Assembly (NCBI RefSeq): GCF_004924335.1
Contig: NZ_CP024633.1
Span: 2,232,001-2,296,000, forward strand
DNA: 64,000 bases
Source: Mycobacteroides salmoniphilum
Lineage (GTDB): Bacteria; Actinomycetota; Actinomycetes; Mycobacteriales; Mycobacteriaceae
Direction of reading: 5' to 3'
Shown: positions 8,492-17,200 of the stretch, in pieces
How positions within the stretch are numbered: position 1 is the stretch's first letter
Layout: every line of letters begins with the position of its first letter
Position numbers and translations under genes: made by a program
The notes under the pieces: generated by a model
Seen by the model: the letters and a program-made list of their open reading frames with translations, nothing else
Databases searched by the model: none
Told to the model about the DNA's origin: nothing

Positions 8492-9829
8492 GTGACCTCC
8501 ACCAGCACGGCGCCTGCCGTCCGCGCGGACGGAACGGCTGACAAAGGCAGTCCCGGTGCCCGCACCGTCGCGCTGAGTTGCATGGTCGGCACCACGATCG
8601 AATGGTACGACTTCTACCTCTACGCGACGGCCGCAGCGCTTGTCCTCAGGCCGCTGTTCTTCCCGACCGTCTCGCCGACCGCCGGCACGCTTGCCTCGTT
8701 CGCCACCTACGCGGCAGGTTTCGGCGCGCGTCCCATCGGGGCGGTGATCGCCGGACACGTGGGAGACCGCGTGGGGCGTAAGGCCGTTCTCGTCGGCGCC
8801 CTGCTGCTCATGGGCACCGCCACCGCGATCATCGGCGCCCTGCCGACCTATGCCGAGGTGGGTGTTCTCGCACCGGCCGCGCTTGCGGTGCTACGGGTCC
8901 TACAGGGCCTTGCTGCCGGCGCGGAATGGGGCGGGGCCGCCCTGTTGTCGGTTGAACACGCACCGGCCGGCCGCCGGGGCCTATTCGGCAGCTTCACCCA
9001 GCTGGGCTCGCCCGCGGGAATGCTCTTGGCCACCGGGGTATTCGGTCTGACCCACGCAGTCACCGGGCCGGAGGCATTTCTTGCCTACGGCTGGCGGATC
9101 CCGTTTCTGAGCAGCGTCATCTTGGTAGGCATCGGCCTGGCGATCCGGCTGCGGCTGAATGACTCGGCGGTCTTCCGGCAGGTGCGCGAACGCGGTGAGG
9201 TAGCGCGGCTTCCTGTGGTGGAAGTGATGCGCACACAGCCCCGTAATGTTCTGCTCACCATTGGCTTACGGCTATCGCAGATCGCATTGTTCGTGCTGTT
9301 GACGACGTACTCGCTGACGTACCTGCAGGACCTATTCGGAAAGGATAGTCAGGTTGGATTGACCGCCGTCCTGATCTCCTCGGCGATCGGCATCCTGAGC
9401 ACTCCCGCGTGGGCGGCGCTCTCGGACAAGGTGGGCCGCCGCGCCCTCTACCTGTTCGGTGCCGCCGCCGGTCCGGTGGCCTTGACGCTGTTCTTCCTGG
9501 CCGCCGGGAGCGGGTCGACGGTCCTGGTCGTGCTCTCTATTGTGTTCGGCATCAACATCGTTCACGACGCCATGTACGGGCCGCAGGCCGCGTGGTTCGC
9601 CGAGCTGTTCGACACCCGTGTCCGGTACAGCGGGGCATCCCTCGGCTATCAGATCGGGGCTGTGCTGTCCGGCGGGTTTGCCCCGCTGATTGCCGCGGCG
9701 CTGCTGGCCGCGAATCACGGCAGCCCCTGGCTCATCGTCATCTACTACCTGGTGCTGGCGGTGCTCACCTTCGCCTCGGCACGGGCCGCGCGCGAGACCT
9801 ACCGCGATCGGATCGGAGATTCCCTGTGA
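8492..9829 (+). CDS. MFS transporter, metabolite:H+ symporter (MHS) type
   Basis: A 445-residue, twelve-segment transporter. The N-terminal TTIEWYDFYLYATAAAL is the hallmark of the MHS subfamily (shikimate, citrate, proline/betaine and alpha-ketoglutarate symporters). The loop 2-3 motif GHVGDRVGRK and its second-half counterpart SDKVGRRALY are both present. Substrate is not readable. Its TGA stop overlaps the GTG start of the next gene (GTGA), so transporter and monooxygenase are translated together. The transporter probably brings in the compound the monooxygenase attacks. Confidence 0.88.
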   Translation: MTSTSTAPAVRADGTADKGSPGARTVALSCMVGTTIEWYDFYLYATAAALVLRPLFFPTVSPTAGTLASFATYAAGFGARPIGAVIAGHVGDRVGRKAVLVGALLLMGTATAIIGALPTYAEVGVLAPAALAVLRVLQGLAAGAEWGGAALLSVEHAPAGRRGLFGSFTQLGSPAGMLLATGVFGLTHAVTGPEAFLAYGWRIPFLSSVILVGIGLAIRLRLNDSAVFRQVRERGEVARLPVVEVMRTQPRNVLLTIGLRLSQIALFVLLTTYSLTYLQDLFGKDSQVGLTAVLISSAIGILSTPAWAALSDKVGRRALYLFGAAAGPVALTLFFLAAGSGSTVLVVLSIVFGINIVHDAMYGPQAAWFAELFDTRVRYSGASLGYQIGAVLSGGFAPLIAAALLAANHGSPWLIVIYYLVLAVLTFASARAARETYRDRIGDSL

Positions 9830-11196
9830 GCCGGATCTATCTCAACGCCTTCGATATGGCATGTGTCGGTCACCAATCGCCCGGCCTGTGGCGCCATCCC
9901 GAAGACCAAGGGCACCGCTACCGCGCGCTGGGCTACTGGACCGGGCTAGCCCGGTCCCTTGAGGCCGGTGGTTTCGATCTGCTGTTCCTCGCCGATGTGC
10001 TGGGTGCCTACGACGTCTACGGCGGTTCCCGGGATGCCGCCGTGGTCGATGCCGCGCAATTCCCCGTCAACGACCCGACATTGGCCGTCTCGGCGATGGC
10101 GGCAGTCACCGAAACACTCGGGTTTGGTATCACGCTGTCTCTCACCTATGAACAGCCGTACGCGCTGGCTCGTCGTCTCTCAACACTCGACCACCTCACC
10201 GAGGGGCGGGTCGCCTGGAACATCGTGACTTCCTATCTCGATAGTGCCGCAAGGAATTTGGGTATGGACTCGCAGATACCGCACGATCAGCGCTACGACA
10301 TCGCCGACGAGTACTTGCAGGTCTGCTACAAGCTCTGGGAGGGTTCCTGGGAGACCGATGCCGTGGTGCGTGACCGTGCGCGCGGCATCTTCACCGACCC
10401 CGCCAAGGTCCACGACATCGAGCACGACGGCCGGTACTTCACCGTTCCCGGACCATTCCTGTGCGAACCGTCCGCTCAACGCACGCCGGTGCTGTTCCAG
10501 GCCGGCACCTCGCCACGGGGAGTTCAGTTCGCGGCCGCGCACGCCGAAGCGGTGTTCGTGTCGGGCCCGACGCCCGAGGTGGTGCGCGGGCCGGTGCGGG
10601 CACTGCGCGAGGAGGCCGCCCGGCTGGGCCGCGACCCGCGGTCCATCAAGGTGTTCACCATGGTGACGCCGGTTGTTGCCGAGACCCACGACCTGGCGCA
10701 TGCCAAGTTGCGCGAGTACCGCCAATTCATCAGTGCCACTGGTGCATTGGCACTCTTCGGCGGCTGGACCGGTGTCGACCTGGCCGAACTGGACCCCGAT
10801 GAGCCACTGCGTCATGTCGATACCGATGCCAACCGTTCGGCGTTGGCCTCATTCACCAAGGACCCGAGCCGAACGTGGACCACACGGGAACTGGCACAGG
10901 AGATCGGGATAGGCGGACGCGGGCCGGTTCTCGTCGGCTCGGCCTCCGGCATCGCCGACGAGCTCGAACGCTGGGTCGATGAGGCCGACATCGACGGGTT
11001 CAACGTCGCGTACGTCACCACACCCGGGACCTTCGTCGATTTCGCCCGCTTCGTCGTACCCGAGCTGCGCCTCCGTGGCCGGGTGCCGCATCATCGGGAA
11101 ACGCGCACGCTGCGTGAGCATCTCGGTAATGACGGCCCGCACCTGGCCGACAGTCACCCAGGCACGACGTACCGCCGGGCGGAATTACCCGGCTGA
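9826..11196 (+). CDS. NtaA/SnaA/DszA-type FMN-dependent monooxygenase
   Basis: A 456-residue flavin-dependent monooxygenase of the bacterial luciferase superfamily, nitrilotriacetate/DszA branch. Typical segments are LYLNAF-like MSRIYLNAFDMACVGHQSPG, GFDLLFLADVLGAYDVYGGS, LSTLDHLTEGRVAWNIVTSY, DQRYDIADEYLQVCYKLWE and TPVLFQAGTSPRG. The family uses FMNH2 from a separate reductase to cleave C-S or C-N bonds in sulfonates, sulfones or aminocarboxylates. The GTG start at 9826 overlaps the transporter stop. Sulfur scavenging is a plausible role, but there is no ABC sulfonate system or reductase beside it. Confidence 0.88.
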   Translation: MSRIYLNAFDMACVGHQSPGLWRHPEDQGHRYRALGYWTGLARSLEAGGFDLLFLADVLGAYDVYGGSRDAAVVDAAQFPVNDPTLAVSAMAAVTETLGFGITLSLTYEQPYALARRLSTLDHLTEGRVAWNIVTSYLDSAARNLGMDSQIPHDQRYDIADEYLQVCYKLWEGSWETDAVVRDRARGIFTDPAKVHDIEHDGRYFTVPGPFLCEPSAQRTPVLFQAGTSPRGVQFAAAHAEAVFVSGPTPEVVRGPVRALREEAARLGRDPRSIKVFTMVTPVVAETHDLAHAKLREYRQFISATGALALFGGWTGVDLAELDPDEPLRHVDTDANRSALASFTKDPSRTWTTRELAQEIGIGGRGPVLVGSASGIADELERWVDEADIDGFNVAYVTTPGTFVDFARFVVPELRLRGRVPHHRETRTLREHLGNDGPHLADSHPGTTYRRAELPG

Positions 11197-11475
11197 CAGG
11201 GTCGAGTGGTCTCCGAATCGATCGCCCAGCGCCCCGATCAGCTGATCAAGGGCGGCCAGTTCTGCACGCTTGGCGCCGACGAGCCGGTGCAGGCGCGAGA
11301 GGCTGGATGGCTTGCCGCTCTGTCTTCTTCGCTCCACTGATGCGAGGTGGTCGTCCAATTCTCGCCGTGCTGCCGAACGCAGCTCGCCGAGGACATCCTG
11401 GTAGTACTGCGCCTGCCGCAGGTCCGCGTTCCGACCGGGCAGAATCGGATCGCCGATCTTGGCCAGGCTGCTCAC
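11185..11475 (-). CDS. Hypothetical short helical protein
   Basis: A 96-residue protein rich in Arg, Leu and Ala (RQAQYYQDVLGELRSAARRE, RLHRLVGAKRAELAALDQLI) and probably mostly alpha-helical or coiled-coil. The GTG start lies at 11475, and the last 12 bases overlap the convergent monooxygenase gene. No family recognised. Codon use fits the neighbours, so it is likely real, but there is no supporting homology argument. Confidence 0.5.
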   Translation of the reverse strand: MSSLAKIGDPILPGRNADLRQAQYYQDVLGELRSAARRELDDHLASVERRRQSGKPSSLSRLHRLVGAKRAELAALDQLIGALGDRFGDHSTLSAG

Positions 11476-11641
11476 GGTTCACGGCCCATGTTGCACACTC
11501 CTGGTGTCGCTCTCATGGACATACGCTAGGTCCGCACAATTTCCCGGACGCTGCCCCCAATTCACCGGGACATCTCAATCTGTTCACACGCCGCCGACCG
11601 GCCGCTGTGAGCAAAGCGCCGAAACATCCGTCCTACGGCGG

Positions 11642-12478
11642 TCAAACACCGTCCGGCAGTGAGGAAACCATGTGCTCCCATGCCTGGTGCAGCCGGGCCG
11701 TGATAGGCCCGGTCTGCGTAATGGCGGTGACACAACGGTGGCTGTGGTCGTACAGCTCCACCGAGGAGGTCAGCCCCTGGGTGCCGTACGCCTGCGTTAC
11801 CCAGCTTTCGGCGATGAACACCGGATCCATGGCGTACCGCGAGGCACCGAAGATGACGGCGATATGTGCACCCGCCTGTTCGACCATCGCGGCGTGGCCA
11901 CGGTGCAACTGGACACAGCCTCCGCCGGGAACCGCGACGGTAAACGGCATGTCCACATCGACGAGGTGGGCCAGGAGATGAGGCACAACTCCGGAATCGA
12001 TCGTGCGGGCGCCGGTAAAGGGGAGCACGCGGTAACGCCCGGGGGTGAGGGCGTCGAGATGGGTGAGCTGATCGGTGTCACGCCAGCTGACGTCCGACCA
12101 GTCCGTGACAGGGAATGCCTCCGGATCGGCCGCCGACGCCAGTTCGAGGGCGCTGACCGTCAGGGGGTCCGAGAGCGGCGTGAGATAGGCACGGTGGGTG
12201 CCCGTGTCACCGACTATCGTCAGTCCCCGCGGAGCCAGGAACGCGTCGCGGACGAGGGCCGGATTCAGCCGGAGCGCAACGTACTCGTCATCGCAGCTGA
12301 GCGCATCGCCGGGAAATGAGGGGTCAAGGTACTCGCCGGTGTGGCTCAGCAGGGCGGCGTCGTTCGCGGTGACCGCGACCACCGTGCCGAGAGCGGGTAG
12401 CGCTTCGGCGATGGCCCTGGGCCCCGCCACGATTCGCCGGGCGGGGCAGTGCTCGCAACGTCGGCCGTCAGTACACAT
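11642..12478 (-). CDS. HemS/ChuX-like heme-handling protein with N-terminal Cys motif
   Basis: A 278-residue protein. The second half follows the heme-degrading factor pattern (HemS/HmuS/ChuS repeats): MPFTVAVPGGGCVQLHRGHA, then FIAESWVTQAYGTQGLTSSV and ELYDHSHRCVTAITQTGP. The N-terminus carries a compact Cys cluster, MCTDGRRCEHCPARR, which could bind a metal or Fe-S cluster. The ATG overlaps the end of the diflavin reductase gene by 11 bases, so the two are translationally coupled. This suggests that the reductase supplies electrons here or that all three gene products work together. Family assignment is by pattern only. Confidence 0.6.
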   Translation of the reverse strand: MCTDGRRCEHCPARRIVAGPRAIAEALPALGTVVAVTANDAALLSHTGEYLDPSFPGDALSCDDEYVALRLNPALVRDAFLAPRGLTIVGDTGTHRAYLTPLSDPLTVSALELASAADPEAFPVTDWSDVSWRDTDQLTHLDALTPGRYRVLPFTGARTIDSGVVPHLLAHLVDVDMPFTVAVPGGGCVQLHRGHAAMVEQAGAHIAVIFGASRYAMDPVFIAESWVTQAYGTQGLTSSVELYDHSHRCVTAITQTGPITARLHQAWEHMVSSLPDGV

Positions 12479-14210
12479 CGCGGACGTACCGCTTTTCCCG
12501 CTTGAGTGTGTTCACGTACTCAGAGGCTTCGTCGGGGCTCAAGCTGCCGTGCTCACCGACGATCTCGTGCAGTGCCTTGTCCACATCCTTGGCCATGCGC
12601 GTGGCATCGCCACACACATAGAAGTGCCCACCGTCCTGGAGCCACGTGAACAGATCCCGGCCGTGTTCGCGCATCCGCGTCTGTACGTAGACCTTCTCCG
12701 CCTGATCGCGGGAGAAGGCCAGGTCAAGGCGGTTAAGGAGGCCGGAGGCATGCCAGCCGTCGAGCTCGGTCTCGTAGATGTAATCGTGGTCCCGGTGCTG
12801 GTCACCGAAGAACAGCCAGTTACGGCCACTGGCACCACGGTGCTCACGTTCCTGCAGGAACGCCCGGAACGGCGCTACGCCGGTGCCGGGACCGACCATG
12901 ATCATCGGAGCGTCGTCGTCGCTGGGCACCCGGAATGACTTGTTGGGCTGCAGGAAGATTCGGCCGCTGCTGCTGCGGTCTGCCAGGAAGGTGGAACACA
13001 CGCCGCCGCGCTCGCGGCCCAGGCTCTGGTAGCGGACGCTGGCCACCGTCAGGTGGATGCGGTCGGGATGAGCCAGCGCGCTGGACGAGATCGAGTAGGC
13101 GCGGTGCGGAAGCGGCTTGAGGAGTCCGACGAACTCTTCAAGGCTCAGCGCATCCCCGCCGATGCGAAGGATGTCCAGGATGTCCTTGCCGTACAGCCAG
13201 GCGTCCAGCACCTCCTTCACCCCGCCACGGAAGGCGTGTGAGAACTCCTCGCTCTCCGCACGGCTCTCCACCTCGCTCAACAGGTCCCGTGACGGGGTGC
13301 TGATCTCGTACCGGGTGCCCAGCAGCTCGCCCAACGGCTCACCGTCGACAAGCGTGCCGACCGAGACACGGAAGTGATCGGCGATCGCCTCCACGAGTGC
13401 CGGGTCGTTCTCCGCGATGACCGCGAGGGCATCGCCGGCCTCGTACGCGATTCCGCTGTCGGCGAGCGCGAACTCGTAGTGTCGTATCTCCTTGTCCGAA
13501 CCCGCCCGTGAGAGCAGCCGGTTGACCCGCAGCTCCGCCGAGAATGGGTTCTTTCGGGTCCAGCCGGATCGCGCCGCGATACTCGGCGGGGGAGTACCGG
13601 GACCGCCGCTGGCCCCGGCCAGGGTGGCCAGGCTTCCCACCGCCCCCTGGACCCATTCCGCGGCCTGCACCTCGTAGTCGATATCGCAGTCGCTGCGCCC
13701 CACCACCCGGCTCGCGCCGAGCTGCTCGAGCCGGGTATCGATGAGCTTGCCCGCCTGGCAGAAGCCGTCATAGCTGGTATCGCCGAGCGCGAGCACTCCG
13801 TAGGACACGCCCTCGAGCCGCGGCGCCAATGTCGAAGACAGCGCCTCCCAGAACAATTCGGCATTGTCGGGCATCTCGCCCTCGCCATAGGTGGACGTGA
13901 CGATGAGGACATACTTCAGCCCGGCGAATTCGTCGAGTGCTATCTCGTCGAGTCCGCTGACCGTGGCGTCGAACCCCTGCGCCTTGGCGGCCGCCGCGAT
14001 GTCACCCGCCACGCCCTCGGCGTTGCCGGTCTGTGTTCCGTAGAGGACCCGCAGCGGCGGGCGCGGGGCCGCCAGGTCTGCGGTGGCCGGCGGAGGCGGA
14101 GCTGCCAGGTTCATGGCAAGGCGGGAATGAAGCCCCGCCAGGAAGCCCGAGAGCCAGGCGCGCTGGTCCTCGTTGAATGGGGCGTCTTCGGGAATGTAGG
14201 CGATCTTCAT
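12468..14210 (-). CDS. CysJ-like NADPH diflavin reductase (glutamate synthase-linked)
   Basis: A 580-residue FMN/FAD reductase of the sulfite reductase alpha/P450 reductase type. The flavodoxin domain begins at about residue 54 (LYGTQTGNAEGVAGD, then STYGEGEMPDNAELFW). The FAD module contains HRAYSISSSAL. NADPH binding shows MVGPGTGVAPFRAFLQE, and the C-terminus YVCGDATRMAKDVD leads to YVRDVY. Such enzymes pass electrons from NADPH through FAD and FMN to a partner. No sulfite reductase hemoprotein is adjacent. Instead the gene starts seven bases after the glutamate synthase stop and overlaps the HemS-like gene, so its partner may be the GltB-like protein. Confidence 0.9.
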   Translation of the reverse strand: MKIAYIPEDAPFNEDQRAWLSGFLAGLHSRLAMNLAAPPPPATADLAAPRPPLRVLYGTQTGNAEGVAGDIAAAAKAQGFDATVSGLDEIALDEFAGLKYVLIVTSTYGEGEMPDNAELFWEALSSTLAPRLEGVSYGVLALGDTSYDGFCQAGKLIDTRLEQLGASRVVGRSDCDIDYEVQAAEWVQGAVGSLATLAGASGGPGTPPPSIAARSGWTRKNPFSAELRVNRLLSRAGSDKEIRHYEFALADSGIAYEAGDALAVIAENDPALVEAIADHFRVSVGTLVDGEPLGELLGTRYEISTPSRDLLSEVESRAESEEFSHAFRGGVKEVLDAWLYGKDILDILRIGGDALSLEEFVGLLKPLPHRAYSISSSALAHPDRIHLTVASVRYQSLGRERGGVCSTFLADRSSSGRIFLQPNKSFRVPSDDDAPMIMVGPGTGVAPFRAFLQEREHRGASGRNWLFFGDQHRDHDYIYETELDGWHASGLLNRLDLAFSRDQAEKVYVQTRMREHGRDLFTWLQDGGHFYVCGDATRMAKDVDKALHEIVGEHGSLSPDEASEYVNTLKREKRYVRDVY

Positions 14211-14217
14211 GGCTTCT

Positions 14218-17200
14218 TCACGTGGTCAGGAGGGACGGTCCGGAGAGGGCGACGACAGGCAACGCTTGATGTGCGAACAGCTCTTCGAAGGAAGGCAAAC
14301 GGCCGATCTTGTCCAGGTTCTTGGCGCTCTGGTAGAGGATCCAGCCATAGGTGCCGGGGCTGTCCATCGACAGGACGTTGCGCTGGTTCAGCGCGTCCTT
14401 GTAGTCGGTGAGGCGCTTGTCCGCGATGAGCACGGCCAAGTCCTCGTCGCTGTATCCGTCGATCGCCTCCCGGGCATACTTCTGCAGCTTTTGGATCAGG
14501 AAAAAGTCCTCGGTGAGCACGAGATTGCGCACCGCTTTGTCGATCCGCGGATCCGTCACGTTCGTGATGCTCGGCATTCTCGACAGGGCGAGCTGCTGCG
14601 CCATGTTCAGGACCGTGTAGGTGTTGAGCAGCGCGTACATGCCCTCGGTATCGGTGTCGCCATAGGCGGGCACCGATCCGCCGAGGACATCGCGCCGGTC
14701 GCGATACGACCGCTTCAACTTATGCACCTGGTACCCGGCCAGGGCGGCGGTGAGCTCGTCCAGCAGCTCCTTGCGTGTCTTGCCGTGCAGAATGGCGTCG
14801 GAATCCTGGTATTGCAGCAGAGCCCGCGACATCGTATAGACCAGGTGCTCTCGGGTGGACTGCCAATCATCAAGCAAGGCTTGACCTCTGGCTGATCCGG
14901 TGGCCGAGACATGCCACTCGAGCAGGATGCGTGCGGCCGCCTCGTGGAATGGCGCATCGGTGACGGGCAGTACCAGCACCGAGTCGGTGCTCACCTTCGA
15001 CGGCAGTTCGCCCTGTGGGTCGTACTGGTACAGGAATCCGCCGCTCATCCCGTTCGCAACGCCCTTACCGAACCCACCGATGTTCAGAACAGCGCCGTTT
15101 GTCATGTATTCGCACAGGAATTCGCCGACTCCTTCGACCACTGCTGTGGCACCCGAGTTCCGAACGGCGAAGCGGTCCCCGGCCTGGCCCTCGACAAAGA
15201 GTCGGCCGCCGGAGGCGCCGAACAGTGCGAAGTTACCGATCAGAACGTTGCCTCCGACAGCATCGGAACCGCCGCCCGGCGAGCGCACCGTGATCGTGCC
15301 ACCGCAGGCACTCTTGCCGACGCCGTCATTGCAGGTGCCCGTATGCGTGAGCACCATGCCGTCGTTACAGAAGACGCCGTAGCTCTGACCCGCCGAACCG
15401 GTGGTGGTGATGGTGACGCTCTCCGGCAGCAGATAGTGGCGGCCGCGCTCATCGGCGGCGACCGCGGATCCGCTTGCCCCCTGGTAGTTGAGCATCCGCT
15501 CGATGTCGATCGCGAACTGCCCGCCGACGCTCTTGTTCTGATTGGTCAACCGCATGGGCGGCAGTACCGCGCCGTCAAGGTCGAGCTGGGCGGCGAACGC
15601 GTCGTCCACCGAGTAGTCCTTCTCCATGTACACGGGGTTGTCGACTACGAATTCCTCTGCCACCGCAAGCATTCGGCGCAGATCGAGGGTGCCGATGCTC
15701 GAGGGATGGTCCAGTAGATGCAGCAGGTCGCTGCGCCCACGCGCTTCGCGCAGTGTCCGCAGGCCAAGCGCCGCCAGGATCTCGCGCACCTCGTGCGCGA
15801 TGTTCAGCAGATACTGCGCGAGTGCGCGTGGGTCACCCTCGAACACCTCGGCGTTGGTCGTCAGCCCGGCGGGGCACTTGATATTGCAGTTCTTGGCCAT
15901 CACGCACTTGAGCATCATCAACGCGGTGGTTCCGAACTCGAAGCTGTCCGCGCCCAGCAGCGCCGACTTGATGACGTCACTGGCGGTCTGGTGCGCACCC
16001 GAGCAGCGCAGCACCACCTTCTGCCGGATTCCATTGGCACAGAGCGCCTGATGCACTTCCGCCACGCCGATCTCGGCGGACCGGCCCGCATACTTCAGGC
16101 TCGTCACGGCCGCGGCACCGGTGCCGCCGGTGTTTCCGGCGACGTTGATGACGTCGGCGCCGGCCTTGGCGACACCCACCGCGATCGTGCCGATGCCCTC
16201 CGAAGACACCAGTTTCACGATTACCCGGACGCGCGCCGCCTTGCAATCGTGGATGAGCTGGGCAAGGTCCTCGATCGAGTACGTGTCGTGATGGGGTGGG
16301 GGAGAAACGAGTTCAACGCCAGGGGTGCCGCCGCGGGCCGCCGCGATCTGCACGGTCACCTTGGGTGCCGGGAGTTGGCCGCCCTCCCCGGGTTTGGCGC
16401 CCTGACCGATCTTGATCTCCAACTCCCGCAGCATCGGGTCGGCGAGGTAACCCGCCCACACCCCGAAGCGGCCCGAGGCGAACTGCTTGATGCGAGAGCC
16501 ACGGATGGTTCCGTAACGGCTGATGTGCTCTCCGCCTTCGCCGCAGTTCGATAGGCCGCCAACCAGGTTGGTTCCGTGTGCCACCGCCTCATGTGCGGGA
16601 GCAACCAACGCGCCGTGGCTCATGGCTCCTGATGTCAGGGTCGGCGTGATCTCGCTGGCCGGCTGCACAGAGGACAACGGAACCGACTCCGGCGCCGTCC
16701 TGATCTTCGCCAGGTAGATCGCCGCCTGACCTGTCGCACTCACCCGCAGCTCGTCGCCGACGATCTCCTGGCCGGTGATGTCGCCACCGAACCGCACGCG
16801 CAGCGAGGCCGCCAGCGCCGCCAGCCGTTCGTGGGTGTGCGAGAGCCGCAGCACGAACTGACCGTCCGTCTGCTGGCAGGACAGGCCGCGCACCTGAAAG
16901 TCGTTGTTCCCAAACCGTGCGAATTGCCCCATTTCCCTGCGGAACTCATTGGCCGTACGCACAAAGTTGACATCAGCGGGCAGGGCCAGCACGTCGCGAA
17001 GAGCCGCCGGGCGCCGGGTGCGTTCCGTGTTCATCGCCCGGACGAAGCTGCGGTACCCGGGCGTGATGTCGAAACTGTCGACGGCACGTGTGGGCAGCTC
17101 GTCAAAGCTGTTGTTGCGGTATGCACCATCGTCCAGGCCGAACGCACCCTCGAGCTGGTGCAGTGGCAGCAGCCGCAGGTACGTGGGGTCGGCCATGTCG

